DNA of 64,000 nucleotides from NCBI GenBank assembly GCA_013140575.1, contig JABFSN010000074.1:1-64000 (forward strand), given 5' to 3'. Shown here piece after piece: positions 8,197 through 16,720 of the stretch (position 1 is the first letter of the stretch; each line of letters begins with the position of its first letter). The position numbers were made by a program, and so were the translations under genes. A model generated the notes under the pieces. That model did no database searches, was not told the DNA's origin, and saw nothing but the letters and a program-made list of their open reading frames with translations. This DNA is from Phycisphaerales bacterium (GTDB lineage: Bacteria > Planctomycetota > Phycisphaerae > UBA1845).

Positions 8197-8991
8197 CTAC
8201 CGCCGGCGCACCACCTCGATCGGGAAGGTGGCCGAATTGCCGCTGGTCTTGATCGGTTCGTTGTGCAGTTCGTACAGGAACGTGGCCGAGAACACCCGCG
8301 GGACCATGCGGTTGATGTACATGTCCACCCAATCGCCGATCTCGGCGATCGTCGAACGCGGGGCGTGGACGATGTCCAGCGGCTCCAACCGGACGTCCGG
8401 CTCGGCGCCGGCCAGTATGCGATCGACGTCCACCTGCAGAATATGGATGCCGTCCCCCGCGCAGGCCCGCATGACCATCACCTCGCGGCGATCGGCCTCG
8501 GTCCGCAAACCACCGGCTACGAACAAGGCCTGCAACAACGTCTGATTGGGACGCAGTTCAAACTCGCCCGGCGTTTGCACTTCGCCGCCGAGGTAGATCC
8601 GCCGGCCGCTTTCCTCCTGGACGATGACGGTCACGTCGGGCTTTTTCAGGATGGCCGCGTAGCGTTCGTTCAATTCCGCGGACAATTCGGTCGGCGAGCG
8701 CAACGCGGCTTGCACGTCGTTGACGTAGGGGAGCGAAATCTGCCCGTCGGTGCGGATGATGACTTCCTGGTCGAGCGTGGTATCGGACGGGTATCGAACC
8801 AGAATCGTGTCCCCCGGTTGCAGCGTGTAGCGGACCGCCGCGGCCGGATCGAACGGCGTGCCGCCGCGCGGCGACGGCGGCGTTTGGCAACCGGACAACA
8901 CGGCCGGCAGGACGCATGAAATCAGCACCGAGAATCGTCCGCCGATGGAGCGAAGTCGATCGGCAGTCAAGCGTGCCATTAACATCGCCAT
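8197..8991 (-). CDS. Polysaccharide export lipoprotein, Wza-like (264 aa)
   Basis: A probable outer-membrane or periplasmic component of exopolysaccharide export. A lipobox (PAVLSGCQ, C35) is followed by a polysaccharide-export domain (YTLQPGDTILVRYPSD, then IRTDGQISLPYVNDV). A SLBB-like domain follows (RIYLGGEVQTPGEFELR, then LLQALFVAGGL), and then the PLDIVHAPRS loop. It is shorter than Wza, as in many planctomycete homologues. No wzc or wzx neighbours are present here, though glycan genes occur at 20-28 kb. Confidence 0.88.
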   Translation of the reverse strand: MAMLMARLTADRLRSIGGRFSVLISCVLPAVLSGCQTPPSPRGGTPFDPAAAVRYTLQPGDTILVRYPSDTTLDQEVIIRTDGQISLPYVNDVQAALRSPTELSAELNERYAAILKKPDVTVIVQEESGRRIYLGGEVQTPGEFELRPNQTLLQALFVAGGLRTEADRREVMVMRACAGDGIHILQVDVDRILAGAEPDVRLEPLDIVHAPRSTIAEIGDWVDMYINRMVPRVFSATFLYELHNEPIKTSGNSATFPIEVVRRR

Positions 8992-9015
8992 CGGCTCAAC
9001 GCCTTCAATCGAGGT

Positions 9016-9186
9016 CTAGACCGGCGGGAGAAACGTGTTCAGCAGGTCGCTGAGAACCGCGCCCACCACCGACGAGATGCTGCTCCCCAACAGGTTGGGG
9101 AAGAACTCGTCGGGAAGGCATCCCTGCAGGCCGAACAGCCCAATCGTACCGACTACGCCGCCGATCCATCGCCGCCATCGCATCAT
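9016..9186 (-). CDS. Small lipoprotein of unknown function (56 aa)
   Basis: A very short protein starting MMRWRRWIGG, with a hydrophobic stretch ending in a lipobox-like GLFGLQGCLPDEF. A helix of the form LLGSSISSVVGAVLSDLLN and the end TFLPPV follow. I do not recognise a family. It ends 24 nt upstream of the polysaccharide-export gene on the same strand, so the two could be co-transcribed. The start is set at the ATG that gives a normal signal sequence. Confidence 0.5.
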   Translation of the reverse strand: MMRWRRWIGGVVGTIGLFGLQGCLPDEFFPNLLGSSISSVVGAVLSDLLNTFLPPV

Positions 9187-9406
9187 CGGCCGAGTTCTCC
9201 GCGCTTGCGGACCGTCCGCCATCGACTGGGGAGATTCACGCGCAATCCACCCGCCGGTCATCGGCGTGACGTCGCCCGCCGCGTCGGGGGATTAGGCAGC
9301 GGGGTGGTTCCGGTGTCAAGACGCCGACGATTCCCGGACGTTGCAGCAGCAATGGTCGATTTGCGGTGGTCAGGCAGATTGGGGGGCGTTTTACGGGGCG
9401 CGTCGC

Positions 9407-9436
9407 TTGACTCGCGTCCGCGACGACCGCTAAACT
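9407..9436 (+). promoter_or_regulatory. Putative sigma70-type promoter
   Basis: TTGACT at 9407-9412, an 18-bp spacer, TAAACT at 9431-9436. It is about 180 bp upstream of the PEP-CTERM gene, the only gene it could serve on this strand. Confidence 0.35.
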
Positions 9437-9612
9437 ACATACGGTAGGCGGTGTGGGGGGATCCGCACGGCGGATCGAACCAAACGGCAAACGGTGGCCA
9501 TCGGCGGCTTTCCGGTTTTTCAGGCATCGTCGCACAGGTTGTCCCATTCGTCGGTCGATGCCGTCGGATGGGCGCCAAGTTCCGTCGATGTGATCATGGG
9601 GGATGAACGGTG

Positions 9613-10257
9613 ATGCGAACGATACTGTCGGTTTTGAGCCTGGTCACGATTTGCACCACCGCGGCACGCGCTGATCGTGTGGCCGCGGTCGACCTCATAT
9701 TTGCAACCAGCAATGGGACGCCGTTTTTCGGCGACCATTTCGACAACGGCGTCCTGGAACCGATTTGGGATGTCGTGGCCGGGTCGCCGGGTCCCGAAAC
9801 GGGCACGACGCTGGACTTGCACGGCGGTGATCTGCTGCTGGCCCCGCTTAGCTACGACCCGCAGACCGATCTGGCGGTGGCCTCGATGTTGGACGTGTCG
9901 GGAATGCAACCGGGCGATCTCGCGGCCGTCGTTTTGTACGGAGCCAATCGGGGCGACATCCTGGCGTTCATACTGGGTAACGGCACGGCATTCGCGACCG
10001 ATGAGACTTTCGCGCCGCTGGGCGTGACGAGTTACGTCGGCGAGCTCGCGGTCGTGGAGTTGAATTACGACGCCGACGGGACGTTCCGCGCGATCGTCAA
10101 CGGATCGTCCGCATTTGACGGCATTCCGGGCGGTTTCGGACCGGTTTCGGAAGTGGGTCTGTTGGCCATTCCCGAACCGGCGACCGTGACGTTCATGATC
10201 GTCGGACTGGGATTGTCCGCGTTGCGCCGCCGCCGTTCGACCAACGAACGCGGTTGA
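9613..10257 (+). CDS. PEP-CTERM sorting-domain protein (214 aa)
   Basis: A secreted protein with a signal peptide (LSVLSLVTICTTAARADR) and a C-terminal PEP-CTERM anchor: the PEPATVTF motif, a hydrophobic segment (MIVGLGLSAL) and the basic tail RRRRS. In this family, exosortase recognises and cleaves the tail and the protein goes to the outer surface or extracellular matrix. The middle (DHFDNGVLEPIWDVVAG, LDLHGGDLLLAPLSYD) resembles a concanavalin-like lectin/glucanase fold, but I cannot assign a ligand. Start at ATG 9613 after GGGGGATGAA. Confidence 0.85.
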   Translation: MRTILSVLSLVTICTTAARADRVAAVDLIFATSNGTPFFGDHFDNGVLEPIWDVVAGSPGPETGTTLDLHGGDLLLAPLSYDPQTDLAVASMLDVSGMQPGDLAAVVLYGANRGDILAFILGNGTAFATDETFAPLGVTSYVGELAVVELNYDADGTFRAIVNGSSAFDGIPGGFGPVSEVGLLAIPEPATVTFMIVGLGLSALRRRRSTNERG

Positions 10258-10416
10258 TGGTGCCAATCTACGGGCCGTCGCGAATGGAGCAGCGGGTACT
10301 TACCCGCGAATCCGATCGGTCCGCATCGATGCGGACCGACCCTTGGATCCCCACCTTCGGGCGAGCGTCCTCGTTCTTACACTACTTTCTCATGCTGCAA
10401 TCCGCCTGCCGCGGAT

Positions 10417-10492
10417 TCGGGGCGACAGGATTCGAACCTGCGACCTCTTGACCCCCAGTCAAGCACTCTAAACCAGACTGAGCTACGCCCCG
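10417..10492 (-). tRNA. tRNA-Pro (anticodon GGG)
   Basis: On the minus strand, a 7-bp acceptor stem (CGGGGCG with CGCCCCG) and a D-arm starting TAGCTCAG. The anticodon stem CTTGA/TCAAG closes the loop CTGGGGG (anticodon GGG), and the T-arm contains GTTCGAAT. The discriminator base is A and CCA is not encoded. Confidence 0.95.
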
Positions 10493-10526
10493 CGATCCGC
10501 GATTCAACCACCGCCGATCGCGACGG

Positions 10527-11666
10527 TCAAGCCGCGGGTGTTGCGGAGCCGGTTTTCGTGCGTGTGGCCTCGAGATACGTGGCGACCCATTTGCCGACGA
10601 GTTGGTCCCAACTCAACGACCCCCGCGCCCGATCGCGCGCGATTGGGGCGTCCCGCCGGCGTTCGTGGTCGGTTCGCAAAAGCACCTCGGACAGCGCCTG
10701 CCGCAACGCGTGACGCTCCGGTCGGCAAACGTGTACCAGATCATGGGCCGCGCCCGGACTCGCGTCGCGCGTGGTCACCACGGGTACGCCGGCGGCCAAC
10801 GCCTGCAAAACGGAAAACGCCGGCCGGATGCGCAAGCCCGGGGCGGCCAGCACCGCCGCCCGACGAATCCACGCGGCTTGGGTGTCGGCGTCGGGGTCGA
10901 TGACCATGGTCGTTCGGTCGGTGAATCCCTTGCGTTCGATCGCGGCATCCAACTGCGCCTTCCAATCGCCGCGCGACGGACCGGCGAGCACCACATGGCA
11001 GTCGCGATGTTCATAACCCAGCTCGGCGACGGCCCGCAGCAACGGAACAATGCCCTCGATGGGATCAATCGGCGCCGACATCAAGATGTACCGCCGATGC
11101 CCGGTTGCATCCCCATCGCTGATGGATGCCGAATCGCCGTCCGTCGCGTCGCCGGCCGCCTCGTCAAACGCATGGGGGTCGATGCCGTAGGCCAGCATTT
11201 TGACCGACGGACCGATCCGGCGTTTGGCCAGCTCGTGTCGTTCTGCCTCGTTGGCCGCGGCGAAGATGGTCGCGGTCCGACGGAGCCGTCGGCGGAAAAA
11301 CCAGTCGGCCATCGCATTTCGCCAATCATCGGCCTCAAATGGATTCGGACACAGCGCGCCCAACGGCGCGAAGACGCACGGGACGGCGCTTCGCCGTATC
11401 GCCGGCAGAATCGAAGACAGGAACGCCCGCTCGCCGCCGTGAACGTGTACGACGTTCGCGCTTCGCATCGGCTGGGTGATCGCGTCGGGCGAACAGGACG
11501 TCACGTCCACGCCGTCCGTCGATTCGGGCGGAACGTCCCGCGTCGCGACCGTCGACGTCCAGCCGCGGTCGGCCAATGCCTTGAACAGTCCGGGAAGGAC
11601 AGTCGCGACCGACCCGGCCGTCGGACGTAGCGATTCGACTAGGTGCAGGACACGCAAGGGGATCAC
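10527..11666 (-). CDS. Glycosyltransferase family 4-like (379 aa)
   Basis: A GT-B type sugar transferase. The N-terminal Rossmann-like half begins VLHLVESLRPTAGSVATVLP and includes NVVHVHGG. The C-terminal nucleotide-sugar half includes YILMSAPIDPIEGIVPLLRA, HVVLAGPSRGDWK and the acceptor/donor loop PAFSVLQALAAGVPVVTT. The usual PEGFG-type motif is altered (IRPAFSVL), so activity and donor are uncertain. The start codon is GTG. It lies close behind the tRNA and is not in an operon with a known glycan cluster. Confidence 0.85.
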   Translation of the reverse strand: MIPLRVLHLVESLRPTAGSVATVLPGLFKALADRGWTSTVATRDVPPESTDGVDVTSCSPDAITQPMRSANVVHVHGGERAFLSSILPAIRRSAVPCVFAPLGALCPNPFEADDWRNAMADWFFRRRLRRTATIFAAANEAERHELAKRRIGPSVKMLAYGIDPHAFDEAAGDATDGDSASISDGDATGHRRYILMSAPIDPIEGIVPLLRAVAELGYEHRDCHVVLAGPSRGDWKAQLDAAIERKGFTDRTTMVIDPDADTQAAWIRRAAVLAAPGLRIRPAFSVLQALAAGVPVVTTRDASPGAAHDLVHVCRPERHALRQALSEVLLRTDHERRRDAPIARDRARGSLSWDQLVGKWVATYLEATRTKTGSATPAA

Positions 11667-11767
11667 CGGTCAAGTTCGAAGCCGCGCCGGCCCCCTCGGC
11701 CGCGACGCCGAGTGGACCGACCGTTGAAACGGTACCGGCGAAAGTTCCGCGCGTCATTCAGGGGGCG

Positions 11768-12637
11768 TCACGACCGCGGCGCCGGCTTTCGCGCCGCGAT
11801 GTCCAGGCTGGTGATGTAATCCGCGGGCTGCTCGCCGGTCGGCAGGTTCTCGACGATCTTGCGGTACAGCGGGTCCTGCATCTCGCCCAGCGTCTTAATG
11901 AACCCGGGTTTGGGCGTCAGGCGAATGTCCGTCAAACCGGCCGCCCGCATCATGTCCCGCGTTTCGTCGATCAAGGCCGCCCCCGCGATGCAGCCCACCA
12001 GCGCCTCCATCATCGCGCGCACCTCGCGGGGCAATGGCCGGAGCAGGGCCAGGTCGGAAACCGCCGCCCGTCCGCCCGGTTTCAGCACGCGGGCAATCTC
12101 CCGCCACACCTGCGGCTTGTCCGGCGACAGATTCAGCACGCAATTGGAGATGACCACGTCCACGCCGGCGTCGGCGGCCGGCAAATGCTCGATCTCGCCC
12201 AGCCGGAACTCGACGTTATCCAGCCCGGTGCGTTCGCGGTATTGCCCGACGCCGCCGCGGGCCCGCGAGATCATCTGCGGGGTCATGTCCACGCCGATGA
12301 CCCGGCCGGTCCGTCCGACCATCGGCCCGGCGATGAAGCAATCCAGCCCCCCGCCGCTGCCCAGATCGAGCACCACCTCGCCCGGTTTCAATGCCGCCAG
12401 CGCCGTGGGGTTCCCGCACGACAGCCCCATGTCCGCCCCGTCGGGCAAGCGGTCCAGCTCGTTCGTCGCGTAGCCGATGCGCTCGGTGATCGAAACCGCG
12501 CCCGCGTTGACGTCCGCGCCATCGCAACACGGGCTGGACCCGCAGCATCCCGATCCCCCCTTCTCCGCGATCGCCGCGTATCCCTGCCGCACCTGATCGA
12601 TCACCGTCTGTTTGCCGTCTGTTTCCATTCGTTTCAT
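11768..12637 (-). CDS. arsM: Arsenite S-adenosylmethionine methyltransferase (289 aa)
   Basis: Methylates As(III) to volatile or less toxic organoarsenicals in the cytoplasm. The SAM-binding motif is VVLDLGSGGGLDCFIAG. The three catalytic arsenic-binding cysteines of the family are present: C74 (MGLSCGNP), C166 (ISNCVLNL) and C216 (LVGCIAGA). An additional N-terminal CC-x5-CC cluster (GCCGSSPCC) is common in bacterial ArsM. ATG 12637 has AAGGAG about 7 nt upstream. It is divergent from an ArsR repressor gene, which probably controls it. Confidence 0.95.
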   Translation of the reverse strand: MKRMETDGKQTVIDQVRQGYAAIAEKGGSGCCGSSPCCDGADVNAGAVSITERIGYATNELDRLPDGADMGLSCGNPTALAALKPGEVVLDLGSGGGLDCFIAGPMVGRTGRVIGVDMTPQMISRARGGVGQYRERTGLDNVEFRLGEIEHLPAADAGVDVVISNCVLNLSPDKPQVWREIARVLKPGGRAAVSDLALLRPLPREVRAMMEALVGCIAGAALIDETRDMMRAAGLTDIRLTPKPGFIKTLGEMQDPLYRKIVENLPTGEQPADYITSLDIAARKPAPRS

Positions 12638-12733
12638 GTCTTGCTCCTTCGTGTATCGGTTCGTGTCCTGGTCCTTCGCGTGTCGCCGACGGGTCCGTGA
12701 CGGTTTCGGCGAGCCGCCCCACTCCTGTCAGGG

Positions 12734-12798
12734 CCGCGGGCGCAAGCCCGCGGATGACTTGCGAGCGTTCGTCACCGGGCTCGCGCCCGGTGCTCTGA
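12734..12798. repeat. Two dispersed palindromes between arsM and arsR
   Basis: CCGCGGGC-GCAA-GCCCGCGG (12734-12753) and CACCGGGCTCGCGCCCGGTG plus CTCTGA (12773-12798). The second is identical to the copy at 5128. Confidence 0.8.
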
Positions 12799-12874
12799 TA
12801 AACGTTGCCGGTCCATTCCGTCCCGCACCCCATGTCGCCTGATTCCCGCGCTCGCCCTTGACGGTCGCCTGATT

Positions 12875-12906
12875 CTATATTAGCATATATGCACCAATAT
12901 GCAAGT
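12875..12906. promoter_or_regulatory. Putative ArsR operator overlapping the arsR start
   Basis: An AT-rich island in GC-rich DNA. It contains the palindrome GCATATATGC (12883-12892), the interrupted repeat TGCA-N6-TGCA (12890-12903) and the direct echo CCAATATGCAAGTAT. ArsR-family repressors bind AT-rich dyads near the promoter. Its position across the arsR start would explain autoregulation. Inference from sequence. Confidence 0.5.
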
Positions 12907-13282
12907 ATCCCGACAAAAAAAGACGCGGATCGCGCCCCGCCGACCGGACGTTCGCCGCACCGCCCGCCGGCGGGGCGCTTGCTGCGGCACGCTCGAAACC
13001 TGCCTCGACGCCCGGCTGTTCAAGGCCCTGGCCGACCCCACCCGCCTGCACATCCTCGTCTGCCTCGCCGGTTGTTGCCGCCCCCAGACCGTCGGTCAGG
13101 TGGCCGCCTGCTGCGCCGTGGACCTTTCCGTCGTCTCCCGGCACCTCGCCCTCCTTCGCGATTCCGGCATCCTCACCGTCCAAAAACAGGGCCGCTCCGT
13201 GCTCTATTCGGTGCGTTACGCCGATCTCGCCGAATCGCTCCACGCCTTGGCCGACGCATTGGAAGGCTGTTGTCGGGCCTAA
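12899..13282 (+). CDS. arsR: ArsR-family arsenic-responsive repressor (127 aa)
   Basis: A winged-helix metalloregulator. The HTH core is ARLFKALADPTRLHILVCLA, then VGQVAACCAVDLSVVSRHLALLRDSGIL and the wing VQKQGRSVLYSVRY. The protein is cysteine-rich, with adjacent pairs in ACCGTLETC, LAGCCRP, AACCAVD and the C-terminal EGCCRA, which are likely As(III) ligands. The start could be ATG 12899; the first 28 residues are basic and not conserved, so a later start is possible. It is divergent from arsM with the operator-like dyad between them. Confidence 0.88.
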   Translation: MQVSRQKKTRIAPRRPDVRRTARRRGACCGTLETCLDARLFKALADPTRLHILVCLAGCCRPQTVGQVAACCAVDLSVVSRHLALLRDSGILTVQKQGRSVLYSVRYADLAESLHALADALEGCCRA

Positions 13283-13528
13283 ACAAAGCGAGGCGGCATT
13301 GCCGAATTCGCTGAAGCCCCAGTTTCCGACCGCGGTCCTGGAATGCAGTACCCGCGATATCCGGCGCACGGTGCGGCCTTTTGCTGGACGGCGAGCGAAC
13401 AGGTCAAGGCGGATTTCTGGATTTTCTCAAAACGTGCTCGCGAAAGTGATGCGCCGCTCCCGCGATCAGCCCGTGTTCCACTTACGCAAGTCGTGTCGTG
13501 GGTGGAAGCGCCGCCGCTGTCGCGATGA

Positions 13529-14392
13529 TCAATCATGCCGAGGAAAGAGACCGGTCCATTTCGGATGATCCGCGTGGAGGATCGGAATCGAATTGTTGGG
13601 TGATCGGTGCTGAAACACGACCACAAACCCACACTCGCCAAAGCCCTTCGGACACTTCTCATCTGCGATTCTGCCGTAGTGAAGTAACCTGACGCGGTCA
13701 GCTTTTGTGAAATACTTGCAGTGATCCGAGAATACGTCGTCGCTCTCACGTAGCTCATGTGCCGATACAAGACTGATACTCGTTTCATCCGCAATCCGGT
13801 TGCGGGCCGCCTTGGACGCGACCACCACGACAAGGTAAACCCTTCCGACGCCGGCGAGAAGCGCGCCGAAGGATGTCTCGGGATTGTTCCAAGCATCGCA
13901 CACCTGCGTTCCGGTACCGCTAAAATCATCCAACAGGACTACGACGTCGTCTCTCCCCAGTTTGTGAGGATCGTCTTCCGGCAGAAGAGGCTGCCGAAAG
14001 AGGTCGCTCCGCGAGACAAACAACTCGTTCATTTGTTTCGAGTCGAGTCCGTTGGCAATTCGAAACTGGTAGAGCATCGCGTCGCCGCTCTCACCAGCGC
14101 TCCCGGACATCGCTGCGAATCGCCATTGGCCTTTTCGCCTCGATGCTGCACGGTCCCAGCCATCCAATGCCTTCAACGCGTCGCGGTATGCCGCGTGAAT
14201 CCGGCTCTGACCGTAATACTCGACCGCATCCAGAACTCGCGCGGCCAAGTCCTGGTCCGATGGTTGGAACTGGTTCAACCAACTTTGAATGGTGATATTG
14301 ATGATCCCAGCGCGGTACGACCCGAAATGGTCGACCCACCGCTTATACCGCTTCGCATCGATACGAGTTCCGGGGGCAGGAGGATGCCTCAC
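13529..14392 (-). CDS. Phosphoribosyltransferase-like protein of a Dam/ParB operon (287 aa)
   Basis: The third gene of the operon. The core DVVVLLDDFSGTGTQVC matches the PRPP-binding loop of type I phosphoribosyltransferases (hydrophobic strand, two acidic residues, then a small-residue/threonine loop). The strand before it and the later VYLVVVVASKAARNRI suit a Rossmann-like PRTase fold. An N-terminal helical region (residues 1-110; KRYKRWVDHFGSYRAGIINI) and an end reading HPKWTGLFPRH are not part of housekeeping PRTases. They resemble the PRTase proteins found in conflict-system operons. The substrate is unknown. Its ATG overlaps the parB-like stop by 4 nt (ATGA). Local GC is visibly lower than in neighbouring genes. 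Confidence 0.7.
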   Translation of the reverse strand: MRHPPAPGTRIDAKRYKRWVDHFGSYRAGIINITIQSWLNQFQPSDQDLAARVLDAVEYYGQSRIHAAYRDALKALDGWDRAASRRKGQWRFAAMSGSAGESGDAMLYQFRIANGLDSKQMNELFVSRSDLFRQPLLPEDDPHKLGRDDVVVLLDDFSGTGTQVCDAWNNPETSFGALLAGVGRVYLVVVVASKAARNRIADETSISLVSAHELRESDDVFSDHCKYFTKADRVRLLHYGRIADEKCPKGFGECGFVVVFQHRSPNNSIPILHADHPKWTGLFPRHD

Positions 14393-15390
14393 TTCTCGTC
14401 CCTCCGCCCCAAGGCACGCAGCTTCTCACGGATAAGCTGGGCCAGCGAATCGAGGCGCATCCACATCGCTTCCTCGCCGTAGAACTCATCTATGTCGATA
14501 TCGTCTATCTGCGCATAGAGATTGTCAGCGACCTTGAGAACCCTCTTGGCCTCAGCCGCAACTCTCGCCGACTCAATGTTGAGATGGTCTGGCGTTAATG
14601 ATGGCTGGGCCGCAAACTCCTGGAGTCGCTTGGAAATCGTCGCCACTTTCCTCACTTTCACTGCGTTGTTGATGTACTGCTTGACGATGCGAAAGTCCGT
14701 TACAGCCTTTATTCCCTTCGCCTCGAACTTCTTGAGCATGTCGTCCGTGAATTTGTTCTTCTGGAACCATGCGAATTTCCTGACCTCGCGGTCATTTCGC
14801 ACGACATACAATTCAATAAAAAAGTCGGCCTTCTTGCGCTTAGCCGGGTCCGCGTCCAGCATCATGTCCTGGTATCGTTTGTCGTAAGAGAGAAGCTTCT
14901 TGCACCGAACAACGACTGCTTCGTCAAGTCCGGTAAGTTCGGCGAGGCGCTTCTCCTTGGTTTCATCCAGCTCGCGCATAAGCAGTTCAAGTTTTAGCGC
15001 CGTGGGCATCAGTTCCCAGTCCTCTCGCAGCTTGTGAATCTGAAACATCGTGACAATGTTCTGGACCAACGTTGGTTCTGCGACCTCATTGACCGGGATA
15101 GTCGCTAGCGCTAGTTCCTTGGCGCACATCCACCGCCGTTGGCCGTCCAGGATCACGTAGTTTCCCGTGTGCTTCTCCTTGTAGACGGTGAGTGGCACGA
15201 GAATACCGACCTTCGAGATGGACTCACGAAGTACCGTCATGTCTTCGCGGTCAAAGAGCATTCGCGGGTTGTGGGGATTCGCTCTGAGCTTGTTCGTGGA
15301 CAGGCGCTTTACGCCTATTGCCTTTACTCCGAATTGGTTGGTCTTCATGAAATCACCCGACCGCGGCCAACGACTATTTGCGTCGCCCAT
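14389..15390 (-). CDS. ParB/Srx-domain protein with HTH (about 333 aa)
   Basis: A ParB-like protein. The N-terminal domain has LRANPHNPRMLF, then ISKVGILVPLTVY and the nucleotide-binding loop ILDGQRRWMCAKEL (GERR-like). Next comes IVTMFQIHKLREDWELMP, in the place of the ENLQR motif, and an HTH (EKRLAELTGLDEAVVVRCKKLL). The C-terminal half (residues 190-330) is helical and unlike chromosome-partitioning ParB. The first ATG (15390) abuts the methyltransferase stop, giving TAG-ATG; ATG 15348 (MKTNQFGV) is an alternative. It is unlikely to be the chromosomal ParB: there is no parA, and it lies in a methyltransferase operon. CTP binding is possible but not shown. Confidence 0.8.
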   Translation of the reverse strand: MGDANSRWPRSGDFMKTNQFGVKAIGVKRLSTNKLRANPHNPRMLFDREDMTVLRESISKVGILVPLTVYKEKHTGNYVILDGQRRWMCAKELALATIPVNEVAEPTLVQNIVTMFQIHKLREDWELMPTALKLELLMRELDETKEKRLAELTGLDEAVVVRCKKLLSYDKRYQDMMLDADPAKRKKADFFIELYVVRNDREVRKFAWFQKNKFTDDMLKKFEAKGIKAVTDFRIVKQYINNAVKVRKVATISKRLQEFAAQPSLTPDHLNIESARVAAEAKRVLKVADNLYAQIDDIDIDEFYGEEAMWMRLDSLAQLIREKLRALGRRDEK

Positions 15391-16344
15391 CTACCGGCCC
15401 GAGATTGGGCGATTGCTGATGAGCCATTCGTACGCGAGCTTTCGATCTCCTGCAAAACCAGCGACATGTCGTCGAATCGGCAGTCGGATGGAGTGCCATT
15501 CGATGGCCAACAGTCTAGATTCAGCGCAATCGGCATATGAGACGAGAAAGTCCGCGCCCCGCGCGACGATCGCGTTGAGCCCATCCGTAAGACGTGGGAT
15601 ATCGGAGGTGTCAAACGTGTTCTTTCCATATTGTTTGAAAATGCGGCGTGATTTCACGGCATACGGAGGGTCGAGATATACGAAGTCGCCCGTCTCTACA
15701 TGATCGAGAGCCTTTATGAAGTCACCGGCGACCAGAGTGGTCGTTCGCAGCAACCTGGAGCAGTTGAGGAGGTCATCCTTGCTAAAGTACTCCCCGGGCC
15801 GCCGTCCCATCGGAACGTTAAACTGGCCGTTCGCGTTGGTCCTGTAGATACCGTTAAAACAATTGCGGTTGAGGTACAGAAATCGCAGCGCTCGCGTTTC
15901 GCGGTCGAGGAACCTCGGATCGAGACTCCGCCAGCGGTAGTACGTCGGCACGTCTCGCGCGATTCGACAGAGTCGCCGATAGAGGCGCTCGGGTTCGTCC
16001 CGCACGACGCCGTAGAGCTGGATCAAGTCCGTATTGAGATCTCCAAGGACCGCCGAGGCTGGCGCAAGCTCGAAGAAAAGGCATGCCGATCCGGCGAACG
16101 GCTCCACGTAACGCGAGTGACTCGCGGTCCAGAACGGAGCAAGCCGCGCCAGTTGCTTCCGCTTACTGCCGGCCCAGCGGAGGAAGGGCTTTCCGCGGGT
16201 TGGCGGCGCTTCATTAGCTGCGGCCTCCCGTGCGTCCGAAACCGTACTCGTTCGGCGCGTTGGATTCAGGACGATGACTCCTGCGTAACCATAGGCTGCG
16301 TGACTGTATTGAGATCGGCGTGCGTTCCGCGTCGCACGCACCAT
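15391..16344 (-). CDS. D12-class DNA adenine N6-methyltransferase (317 aa)
   Basis: A Dam-like enzyme. Motifs in order: PFLRWAGSKRK (residues 53-63), YVEPFAGSACLFFEL (SAM binding, 79-93), the family hallmark LNRNCFNGIYRTN (158-170) and the catalytic DPPY (225-228). The end reads KLAYEWLISN, as in D12 enzymes. The target sequence cannot be read from the gene. No restriction endonuclease gene is next to it; instead ParB-like and PRTase-like genes follow with zero or negative spacing. About 50 poorly conserved residues precede the core, so the true start may be later, but no better start codon is visible. Confidence 0.9.
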   Translation of the reverse strand: MVRATRNARRSQYSHAAYGYAGVIVLNPTRRTSTVSDAREAAANEAPPTRGKPFLRWAGSKRKQLARLAPFWTASHSRYVEPFAGSACLFFELAPASAVLGDLNTDLIQLYGVVRDEPERLYRRLCRIARDVPTYYRWRSLDPRFLDRETRALRFLYLNRNCFNGIYRTNANGQFNVPMGRRPGEYFSKDDLLNCSRLLRTTTLVAGDFIKALDHVETGDFVYLDPPYAVKSRRIFKQYGKNTFDTSDIPRLTDGLNAIVARGADFLVSYADCAESRLLAIEWHSIRLPIRRHVAGFAGDRKLAYEWLISNRPISGR

Positions 16345-16720
16345 GACATTCTGATGCCCCGGCTCATTGCGTCAAGGGCTGCGGCTCGGCTCGAATGGGA
16401 TGCGAGTCCACACGGCAGGGACGAAGTGTCGCGACACTTGGCCGGGGCGCGGCGGGTGGCATCGCGCCGTTCGACGACCCCTTCGGAGTCGGCCCCGTTT
16501 CCACGGCCATGCTTCCGGGGGTCGCGCTGCGCTTGACCCCCGGCTACGGACGTGGAGGCCTTCGGCCTCGGCGGTCGACCGCTGGTGCGAGAATCCCATC
16601 TCGCACCCACGCCGACGGGAACCCCTTCCCACGGTTGCCGGAAGCGATTCCGGCGTGGTCCGGTCCGAGTAGGGATTCTCGAACGAGCGTTAGTCCCTTC
16701 TCGCACCTGTCCTACCGCCC
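16345..16720. other. Intergenic stretch with hairpin repeats
   Basis: No gene is supported. Apart from the hairpin at 16584-16607 it contains a degenerate relative (TTCTCGAACGAGCG, then TCCCTTCTCGCACC near 16674-16706) and GAAGTGTCGCGACACTTGG (about 16424-16442), a further palindrome. Confidence 0.5.
16584..16607. repeat. Hairpin repeat GGTGCGAGA-N6-TCTCGCACC, copy 1
   Basis: Perfect 9-bp arms. A second copy in the same orientation lies at 17403-17426, and the similarity continues loosely for about 30 bp to the right (CCCTTCCC). The two copies bracket the nuclease-like/DUF2283 pair. Confidence 0.8.

Noticed and set aside
12889..13314. An alternative frame starting 10 bp before arsR
   Set aside because: It is a proline/arginine-rich shadow; the arsR frame has the full winged-helix sequence.
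14389..15390. Chromosomal partition ParB
   Set aside because: No parA, and it is tightly coupled to a methyltransferase and a PRTase-like gene; the C-terminal half differs from ParB.
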